A stretch of 26,544 bases of DNA from Amoebophrya sp. AT5.2 (taxonomy: Eukaryota; Sar; Dinophyceae; Syndiniales; Amoebophryaceae): positions 1 through 26,544 of the forward strand of contig RXOD01004188.1 of the NCBI GenBank assembly GCA_005223375.1, read 5' to 3'. How positions within the stretch are numbered: position 1 is the first letter of the stretch; each line of letters opens with the position of its first letter. The notes beneath the pieces are model-generated. The model saw nothing but the letters and a program-made list of their open reading frames with translations. It did not search any database and was not told the origin of the DNA. Shown here one piece after another: positions 1 to 7,143 of this stretch. Position numbers and translations under genes: made by a program.

Positions 1-492
1 GTCGTTGCCGGGTCCGACAGCTTGCGGTTGCGCGCGGCGCTCGGCCAGAGGCCTGCCGGTCCGAGCCGAAAAAAAAAAGTGTTGCTGCGGTCGAGGGCTT
101 CCTCCGTATCGATGAAGTCCATAGATTTTTGACATGATGGGCCCGCCTCTGTCTCTCCCTGCCTGAGGTGCGGTCGTGCCGCGTGTGCGTTCCCTCCCTC
201 TGGAAACGAGGGGGAATTTGGAAACGAGGGCGCAACAGCTTCACCGCTCGTCGCGGCGCGCCTCCACCTCGACCCATCCCGAGCGACCGGACCGCTCACG
301 CCGGTTTGCACTGGCGCCTCGGATCGCGAACAGAATCGGCTGCGCGGCGTTTCAGACTGCGTGGGCCGCCTATGACGGCCCGGATCTTCGCGAACAGCAC
401 GCAGGAGCGCTTTCCGGGGGCATGCGGACTGCTTGCGAGGTGCGAGAAAAAGCGCAAGAGACGCCGAAAGAGCTAGGCTGGCTGTCTAGAAG
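1..492. other. Left-edge region without a recognised gene
   Basis: Two overlapping plus-strand ORFs (168-476 and 176-496) run through here in different frames. Both are rich in Arg, Ser and Pro, as expected of GC-rich non-coding DNA, and neither resembles a known domain. A short direct repeat GGAAACGAGGG occurs at about 200 and 218. An in-frame TAG at 487-489 separates this region from the small ORF that starts at 493. It may hold the 5' untranslated region of that gene, or the tail of something left of the window. Confidence 0.4.
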
Positions 493-912
493 ATGAAGAA
501 GCAATATTTCTATTATCATGGAGGGGCCATCATCCATGGCCAAGCGCATTATGGCGCCCGGCGGGCTTTTCTTGATCTTTTTGATTTTGAATTTAATTTA
601 CAGCCCGGCGACCAGCGTGACGAGGACGGCGATATCGAAGCGCCGGAAGAGGATCCTAGTGCCGCCGGCGAGAGGAACAGCGCTTTTCGAGGAGTGACGA
701 AGTACATCGGAGTGGACCCGCTGCAGTACCTCCGCTTCAAGTGCAACATCCGCGCGGACGGCACGGGGTGCGGCGAACTGGTTGAAACGACCTATGGGAA
801 GATGGTCAAGTGTAAAGCTGTGGGGGAGCGGTGCTACGACTTCAGTGACGATGATCCCAGTGGGAAGGATCCCGGTTTCTGCGTCATGTACTGGGGGCAT
901 CACTCGAGCTAG
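493..912 (+). CDS. Small cysteine-containing protein, function unknown
   Basis: The ORF of 139 codons starts at ATG 493, directly after an in-frame TAG, and ends at TAG 910-912. I do not recognise the family. Residues about 35-65 are strongly acidic. The C-terminal half has six cysteines in short motifs (FKCNIRADGTGCGE, VKCKAVGERCYD, GFCVMYWG), a pattern common in small secreted proteins. A second reading exists. ATG 536 opens another frame that encodes a good signal peptide (core GLFLIFLILNLIYSPATS). The 7-bp repeat GTGACGA at 617-623 and 694-700 is in phase between the two frames, so removing 77 bp would fuse the signal peptide to the cysteine-rich part. A third option is an intron ending at the TTTACAG at 602. 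I am fairly sure the 3' part (about 694-912) is coding and unsure of the N-terminus. Confidence 0.45.
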   Translation: MKKQYFYYHGGAIIHGQAHYGARRAFLDLFDFEFNLQPGDQRDEDGDIEAPEEDPSAAGERNSAFRGVTKYIGVDPLQYLRFKCNIRADGTGCGELVETTYGKMVKCKAVGERCYDFSDDDPSGKDPGFCVMYWGHHSS

Positions 913-1152
913 GAAAGCGAACGGGCGGGGGCGCAGTAGCTGCTAAGAAAGGAAATACTACGTACGCGCAGAAAGAATAAAATGTATGGCGGGCGGCCGC
1001 CCTCGTTTCGGCTCTCTACCAGGGGATCCGGGAAACCCCTGCGCGCGCTGAGTCAGTCTTGCCGCCCGTCGAACCCCGATGCGAGCGACCGAATTCGTTG
1101 TCACAGCGATCGATCAGCTATGCTCATGCATTAATACGATTTACTGACTTAT

Positions 1153-1194
1153 TAGGATTAGGAAGCTAGGATTAGGAAGCTAGGACTAGGAAGC
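1153..1194. repeat. Three tandem copies of a 14-bp unit
   Basis: The unit TAGGATTAGGAAGC is repeated exactly at 1153-1166 and 1167-1180, and once with a single change (TAGGACTAGGAAGC) at 1181-1194. A partial copy (TAGGAAGC) follows at about 1208. It lies in non-coding DNA between the two small plus-strand ORFs. Confidence 0.8.
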
Positions 1195-1414
1195 ATTCAC
1201 AGGAGTTTAGGAAGCGGGACAGCTACACTCTCAGCTTTGTGTTGAGGTCAAATCTTCCCGCAGATTTGTACTTCGTCGACAAATTTAGTTGCGCGAATCG
1301 GGCGTCCGCGCCGCATTTCTCTCAAGGAAGTAGCTGCTCGCTTAGCAGCTCTGCCCCAGCCTTGTTCATACCGACTGGGAACCCGAAATTCAATGCGAAC
1401 CCACGAGTCGGGTT

Positions 1415-1642
1415 TTGAAAACCGACCACAAGTCGAGACATGATCCTGCCCACGCCGGAGCGTACGCCATGCAACAAACCGTCTATGCTGCGGCGAAACT
1501 CTCAGATGCTGACCGTGTCGCAGATATGAGCGCAGCAAGAAAAATGGCGTATCTGAAGGCGGGGGTGTCGGAAGAGTTGCTTGGTATGAAAAAAGGGACT
1601 ACAAAAGGCCTGACAGATTTGGGGATGGCCGGCTTCAGATAA
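1415..1642 (+). CDS. Possible short exon or small protein, unknown
   Basis: A 75-codon frame ends at TAA 1640-1642. From about residue 8 the composition looks protein-like: AYAMQQTVYAAAKLSDADRV, then ARKMAYLKAGVSEELLG, rich in Ala, Lys and Glu and able to form helix. The first residues are less convincing. An AAG at about 1431 could be an intron acceptor, which would make this the last exon of a gene whose other exons I cannot find. No family is recognised. It may equally be a chance ORF. Confidence 0.25.
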   Translation: MKTDHKSRHDPAHAGAYAMQQTVYAAAKLSDADRVADMSAARKMAYLKAGVSEELLGMKKGTTKGLTDLGMAGFR

Positions 1643-3206
1643 TCAGGGACAGCCGCTTTCTCCGAGTTCGACAGTAGTCTAGTTACGTGTATTTGTTGGA
1701 GAATGAGAATCTAAAAAATAAGTATACGAGTCGAGAAGAAGAACGAGGAACGCAAGTAGAGAAGTACTAGGTCGACGAAAAACGCTTACGCTAACCCTAA
1801 CGCCAAAATACGATGTCAACGAATGAAAAACGCTAGAAAAAGAGAGCAGTTTATTTTTAGGTGGAATTGGAAAGATGCTCGTGGTGGTGGTCGTCTCCGT
1901 CAGACTGGGTGAGTATACAGGTGTCGCTGTCGAGAACTTCAAGCACTAGCAGATACACGTTCCAGGAGCAGCAGCTCCTAGTGCGGCCGTTACAGATAAT
2001 TTCAATTCAGCCAGATCAAGTTTAAGTACACTTACAATCGGTTTGCGCAGTTCCAGTTACACCAGGCTTGTTACGCAGAAGCTCTCGTCCTCGTCCTAAC
2101 ATGAGTCACAGTTCGACATCGACTTCGCCGAAACGGTCGGCACTTCCACCTGAAAAAGCAGCACTGCCGATCAGGAGCACTAGGACCAGCCGTGAACAAT
2201 ACCGCTCAGAGTTTTTGATCGATGGATGCTAGCAGTTGTCCGAGACCGAGTGATGCTGATGTAAAAAATGTACCTGTACGAGATAACGAAAGAAGACGCG
2301 CATGGGCATGTTCGTCGCCAGTAGTTGTGAGCTGGTCTTAACGGTGTACTTGGTTCTACTTCAGGTAGCCGTGAGGGGCGGCCTCTTGTTGTGCTCCTCA
2401 TCCGTGCGCGCGCGGTTGGGTCTCCGTTTCCGCGCGCGCACGGATGAGGAGCCCCGTTTCCTTGCCCGCAAAACGGATTTACAGTAAACGCAAAATAACC
2501 CTCCTCTCGAGAAGCTTTTCTACAGCCGGGCTGCTCCGGCAGATGCCACTTCTACGGTTTTCTATCGGTGTAAAGTATGTTGAGACTTCGGCTTCGCGCT
2601 TAGTTGTGATCAGCAGGGTCGTTCCAGTTCCTTCCGTCATCGCCATCGGGAACAATCCACCCTCAATTCGTCGTGATAGAAGGAAGGTTCCTTCATGATC
2701 ATCTTCGTGATCATAGAAGGTACCATCGGCTGATCTGGATTCATCGTGACAGAATGGATCAGAAGAGGGGGCGGGGGGTCTGCTCCATGTTGGTAGATGG
2801 TCTCGCCAAAAAATCATCGGTTCGTCATTCATTCTTGCGGTGGCGGACCGATGAATTGGAAGGGGTGCGGTTGTTCTACGTCTTATCAAATTCTGAATCT
2901 CAATCTTTCAACAATCAATATAGAAAGATACGACCAGCGAGTGGCACAGCGGCGGCAGGCCGTGAATATCAATTATCATACATTCTGATTCTTTCACTCT
3001 GTCTTCGTTTTTCACTCGTCCGTCTCCGTTTTTGATAGATAGGATCGTAGGTACTACTATAACTACTACCCTTTTCGTTTCCAGTTCCAGTACTCTATCT
3101 CAAGCGTACAAGAATGGAAGCAGGAAGGCAAACTCTGCAGTATCTTCAAGGTACTTTGCAGCACCAAAAAGTACCTTTGCCCGGACATTCATAAGCACAA
3201 ATTCAG
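1643..3206. other. Intergenic region with hairpins and no convincing gene
   Basis: Short ORFs on both strands (for example 1679-1942 minus, 2302-2487 plus, 2479-2889 minus, 2673-3035 plus) have low-complexity or random-looking translations. The region is lower in GC than the flanking exons. It holds a perfect 23-bp stem hairpin at 2393-2452 and a small ATGATCA/TGATCAT hairpin near 2696-2715. The last few hundred bases probably contain the promoter and 5' untranslated region of the glycoside hydrolase gene that starts at 3207. Confidence 0.5.
2393..2452. repeat. Perfect inverted repeat: 23-bp arms, 14-nt loop
   Basis: The left arm 2393-2415 begins GCTCCTCATCCGTGCG and ends in an alternating GC run. 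The right arm 2430-2452 is its exact reverse complement. The loop 2416-2429 reads TTGGGTCTCCGTTT. It lies in non-coding DNA. The flanks show no transposon ends or target duplication that I can see. Confidence 0.9.
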
Positions 3207-6200
3207 ATGGTCGTGATGGAACTGAGGTTGCTCAAGCTCAACACGCTGTTGACCTTGTTGAGCAACCTCATTTCCATCACCATCGCCAACACAGGCGATG
3301 GTGATGGAACTGAGCTTGCTACGAGGAGGAGGACTTTTCTTTCTCTTCGCCCCTCGGCAGCACAAGACGATGAAGCAGGGTCTTCCGAAGAAGAGCTTCT
3401 TCGTCTTCGTGGACTTCCACGCCCATCGTCGTCAGCTTCCACGCCAAGCGGAAGCGAAGAGGTTCCCCACATCAGCGCATCCGGCAGCTTTTTGCAGGAG
3501 CAGGAGAGGAAGACTGCAAACGCTTCACCGTCCACCTCTTCCGCACCTCCGTCGCGCCGGCATCTTCCACATGAAACTCCTGGCGAAGAAGACGACGCGT
3601 CGAAATGCTGCTACCCGGGGGCGGCTCCTGGTCGTGAAGGGGCTCCTGAGGTCGATGAAAGCACTTCTGTCGCATCAGCATCACGCGCCACTGCCACAAC
3701 AGGGGAAGAACCACATAAAAGCCAGCCCGGCCGCGACCACGTCGACCACGTGGACGAGGACCCCGCGCGAGGAGATGAACAGGAACAAGTAGTCCTCCCG
3801 CGCGGGAAGCGCGACTGTTCGGGGAAGGACAAGATTTGGACGGTCCACTACATGCCTTGGGCCGTTCCACAGTGCGTGGACTACGACCACTGGTGCCAGG
3901 GAACCTCCTGGTACAAACCAAAAATCGACGCGGTTTGCAAAGCGGAGGGGGAGGAGGTTCTTCTGCGCAACGACGCGGACAAGAACCGATTGTGTCAAGA
4001 CAGCGCAGCAGGAGGTCTGGAAAAGGGGCTTGCTGGTTTGTACCGCATTCCCACCAAGTGCGGGCCGTGCGACGGGAAAAAGGAGTCGTGCTTCATCGCC
4101 GGGGGAGGGGGAAAGGAGGGAGAAGAAAAGCTGAAGGGCAGCACACCATATCACATCGAGGCCCAGATGCAGCTAATCTACGACAGCTGCTACGCGCGGG
4201 GAGCTTCACATATTACCGTTAGGGTGCGGGCTAAGGCAATAACACATTTGCGCCCCTGTTGCTGCATATTATTTCATTTTTGGCCCTGGGGCGGATTCGC
4301 CTCGTTTGGTGTTTGTGTGCGGTTCGTTGTGAACCTTCCCCGCACACTGGCACATATTGCGCGTCTTTGCTCACCAGTATGATGAGCTGAGCACATCTGG
4401 GAAAATTTGGCTGCACATTTGCCGCACATCTGCCGCACATCTTCCGCACATTTTTTTTTTTTTGGCTGCACATTTGTTGCACATCCTGAACACATTTGAA
4501 ACACATTTTTCCCCGCATTGAATTTTTGACTTTTGCACATTTTGAGGCTTTTTTGAGGGCAAAAAAATACGATGTGCAGACGATGTGCAGGGGATGCGAT
4601 GTGGTAGATCTGGCTGGTCGCGCATCCGCGAGATTGTTGCAGCAGGCAGCCATTGCGATGGGCCGGCGGGCGGTGGATCGTCGTCACCGCCGGGCGGTCT
4701 CTTCTAGGGTGTTGCGCGCTTCCTCTGTGCTTTGGGGGCTCGTCTCCGGGGCGGAAATGAAATAATATGCAGAACATGAGCAGAGTCATGGTTTTTGCCT
4801 TAACCCGATCGCTAATATTACCGACGCACGAAGAGAAGGTGAATGGAAGGAACGAGCATCTATTAGAACTGTAGTTAGAATAAATCAAAAGGAGGAGAGA
4901 AGCAAGTAGAAAGCAGGATTAGGAGCAGATCCTCCGGGAGGACGATCGTAGCCTGTTCCTTTTCTGCTCCTGAAGCCAGCTTATCGCCATCGCGGCCCTC
5001 GACAACTTTATTTCGATTTTCCACCCTAGTACACTGACCTTCTTTCTTCGTTCCTCTCCGTGTCCTCGGCCCTCTTTTTTCACAGCTGCATCGACTTCGA
5101 CGCGATTTGGATTGACTACCAGCGGACATCGTGGAACGGCGCCGTGGAATTCGTGATCTCTGTCCTGGAGAAGATGAAAGAGCGCGGCGACGTCCTCCGC
5201 TTCGCGATCGTGATTGACCCCAACGCCACACGGGGCCAGCACTGGACGCAGGCGCACGATCCGGCGCAGTCGCCATTCACCACGCGCTGGGTGGGCCACG
5301 AACTCTACCACACGTGGAAGGGGAAGAAACTGGTTCCTGTCTTTGCGGTGAACCTGGCGACCGCTCCGGTGAAAATGGTCGCAAACGCGATCTACTTTCA
5401 CGACTCGCAGTTAAGCCCGCCTCAAAAAACTCGACTCTGTATGTAACAGCTGTAACCGACAAAGGGAGGGGGCAACGGGGTTTGGACAAAAAATACCCCT
5501 TCGAAGGGGTTGCCTCCTAGGGGTGTCGGGGGAGCCAGCATTCAGATTTGCTGCCGGCTGCGACCCATCATATCTGTAGGCGCTTCCGATGCTTCGGACG
5601 TGTCAGTCTCAGTCCGTCGCCGTTCTGGGGCTCTCTTTCTGTAGGGTCGCAGGTGTTGGCTTCTGGGGTTCGTCGCGTCCTCACACCCCCTCGATTTCGA
5701 GGGGGTATCCGTTGTATGGCGACGGACATAGAAACGAGAGGGTCTCTCTCAATCCAAATCGGAAGTCGGCCTTAGCCGTAGGCCTTGCATTGAGTTTTTC
5801 GACCGTAGCCTCCAACGCAGGGCCGCAACTACGAAGCACTCGACACAGGCGGGGTGCACTTCGCTGGGACCTACCCGTGGCCTTGCGGTGGCAACGGCGG
5901 AAATCTGCAGTACCTGCGGGACCGGTACCGCGAGTGCAGGGAAGGGAAGCGGACGGATATGCCGTGCGTGGGGCTGTTGTACCCGCAGTTCTGCGATTGC
6001 TACAAGGACACGAGCTACTGCTGCCACGGCTACTGCGAGATCCCGGGCAAGATGACGGAAAACTGCCTGTTCGCAACCGCGAGTTTTCTGGCCGGGGAGC
6101 TGAAGGGGGAGGCTTCTGGCGTGGACATCGTGCAAATCGTGACGTGGAACGATTACGGCGAGATGACGCACATCGAGCCGAGTACTCTGCGCGGCCTGGA

Positions 6201-6405
6201 CGAGAAACTACCGGGGTGCGCGGGCGGCGGCCTTCTGCCGAACGTGTGCCTGTCGCAGAGAAAATTCCCGCAGGGATACAAAGACTGGCGAGGGATGGTC
6301 GAGGGACGGCTCGGACAAAATAAAGAGAGCAACGCGGCGCAAACACTGCTACGGGTGCGGAAAATCATACGAAATCAACAGGAAAAATACACCGAGTGGA
6401 GATGA
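3207..6405 (+). CDS. Secreted GH71/GH99-like glycoside hydrolase (three exons)
   Basis: Proposed exons are 3207-4186, 5086-5410 and 5821-6405, which join in frame to 629 residues. ATG 3207 starts a signal peptide (residues about 1-27, hydrophobic core LNTLLTLLSNLISITIA), so the protein should enter the secretory pathway. Residues about 30-205 are a Ser/Thr/acid-rich linker. The likely TIM-barrel domain follows from about 207: VHYMPW near the first strand, IDFDAIWIDYQ at 329-339, and VTWNDYGEMTHIEPS with WNDYGE at 544-549. The last resembles the catalytic-acid segment of alpha-1,3-glucanases (GH71) and GH99-like or WbsX-like hydrolases. Two cysteine-rich patches (CGPCDGKKESC; CDC, CC and CHGYC around 495-510) suggest disulfides outside the cytosol. 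Substrate is unknown. Neither intron has a GT donor: each lies between in-frame direct repeats ending in CAG (see findings). The exact family is uncertain; the join and secretion are well supported. Confidence 0.75.
3213..3320. repeat. Nested hairpins over the signal-peptide exon
   Basis: Arms 3213-3233 and 3260-3280 are inverted repeats matching at 20 of 21 positions, with a smaller CTCAACA/TGTTGAG hairpin between them (3237-3243 and 3256-3262). A second stem, CCATCACCATCGCC at 3274-3287 with its exact complement at 3294-3307, has a 6-nt loop. A third, direct-orientation copy of the unit (GTGATGGAACTGAGCTTGCT) follows at 3301-3320. The cluster could fold into a branched structure in DNA or mRNA. 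It overlaps the sequence coding for the signal peptide. Confidence 0.85.
4211..4823. mobile_element. TIR element (MITE-like) with 8-bp target duplication
   Basis: TATTACCG stands at 4211-4218 and 4816-4823. Between them lies a 597-bp element (4219-4815) whose ends are inverted repeats. Both ends begin TTAG, share CGGG then TAAGGCAA within the first 21 bases, and share a 17-bp perfect inverted segment TGCATATTATTTCATTT about 45 bp further in (left 4263-4279, complement near 4756-4772). No transposase ORF is present, so it is non-autonomous. Eight-bp duplications occur in hAT and some other cut-and-paste superfamilies; the family is not determined. The interior carries a GCACAT array at 4390-4545. 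Confidence 0.75.
4390..4545. repeat. Degenerate GCACATNT short tandem array
   Basis: About ten copies of CACAT (most as GCACATTT or GCACATCT) occur at spacings of roughly 10-14 bp, for example TGCACATTTGCCGCACATCT. The array is interrupted by a T run at about 4451-4463. It lies inside the TIR element, and its Cys/Met-rich minus-strand ORFs are products of the repeat, not genes. Confidence 0.65.
5411..5820 (+). other. Non-GT intron 2 of the hydrolase gene
   Basis: Exon 2 ends ...GACTCGCAG at 5410 and the intron ends ...CAACGCAG at 5820, so CGCAG is duplicated at the two borders. The junction is in phase 0 on both sides and gives HDSQ-GRNYEALDTGG. The intron starts TTAAGC. Near its ends are imperfect inverted segments (TCAAAAAACTC at about 5422, complement of TCGAAAAACTC at about 5788). 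It also contains a 16-bp palindrome at 5495-5510 (ACCCCTTCGAAGGGGT) and a 22-bp hairpin at 5685-5706 with ACCCCCTCGA arms. Confidence 0.6.
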
Positions 6406-7143
6406 TGAAAGCTATGTTTTCAGAAGTACTTCGGCTTCGCGTATGATGCTAGAAAAATTTAAACTTTTGTCTTTGAGTTGGAGGCAGACACAACCTGAAT
6501 CTTAATCAATCTAGAATACTCTAATTTACCGTTGGTACTATGCGCATGAAATACAGCATCCAGTGTACAATTTCGATGTCGGAGCGACTCCAGCACAAGA
6601 ACACGCAGTCGCAGAGGCAGACGCTATCGTTGGAGACGCGCTGTTGTGTTAGAACTCGAATCCAAAGAGCTAGAGCACCTGCGACGGACGAAGCAGGTAG
6701 TTTAAGATTGATGTTTCAGAAACCGCAAAGGACGTGGGCGACGACCACGTCGACTGAGTGTATGAGAATGAGTTCGCTCCTCCTCGCAGTCTTCTGTTTA
6801 GAACTAGGAAGAAGAGATCAAAAGATGAAGCTGGTGATACTTTTCGCTCTTCGTTGCAGCAGTCTCTAGAGCTGCATACACGAAGACGACGTTCTGCTCT
6901 CCATTTGAGGCGGGTCCCCGTATTTGATTTTTCTTCCTCCATACCTACGCTACTTTCTTTGCACACAGTTGTTTGGGTGTTTCGCTACCACGAGTATGGC
7001 GCTGTTTCCTGGGCAGCCCGCACCCCAACTGCAACTTTCAACATCGCAGCAGGATGGAAGGAGCAATCGAAAGATGCGTTGTCTACTCTTCTCGTTGGGC
7101 TCCCGAAACTGCTGTCCTCAAGTTCGGTGGCGCCGATGCTAAG
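6406..7143. other. Intergenic region before the MSH1-type gene
   Basis: Both flanking genes are on the plus strand. ORFs here (6540-6869 plus, 6670-6966 minus) have no recognisable features. The stretch must hold the 3' end of the hydrolase transcript and the start of the next. A pyrimidine-rich run ending TTGCACACAG at about 6968 and another AG near 7052 could be acceptors for a 5' untranslated intron or for trans-splicing. I see no TATA box that I would trust. Confidence 0.4.

Larger units (their letters stand above)
4187..5085 (+). other. Non-GT intron 1 of the hydrolase gene
   Basis: ACAGCTGC occurs at 4183-4190 and again at 5082-5089, 899 bp apart, in the same codon phase of the two flanking ORFs (both read AGC TGC). 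Removing one copy and the sequence between gives ...LIYDSCIDFDAIW..., which is continuous for the fold. The first exon has no GT donor before 4219 and later GTs are out of phase. The 3' end is a normal-looking pyrimidine tract followed by CACAG at 5081-5085. The intron would be CT-AG if cut after CAG. It contains a 597-bp TIR element. Confidence 0.65.

Noticed and set aside
1785..1802. CTAACCCTAACG, telomere-like
   Set aside because: Only about two units, with no array; chance or a weak relic.
4231..4888. Cys/Met-rich minus-strand ORFs up to 204 codons
   Set aside because: Translation of the GCACAT array inside the TIR element and intron.
5802..5820. CCGTAGCC similar to the start of the dinoflagellate spliced leader
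   Set aside because: Only the first 8 bases agree; the following sequence diverges and it lies at the end of an intron.
6540..6869. 109-codon plus-strand ORF between the hydrolase and MSH1
   Set aside because: Random-looking composition overlapping ORFs on both strands; no recognisable feature.
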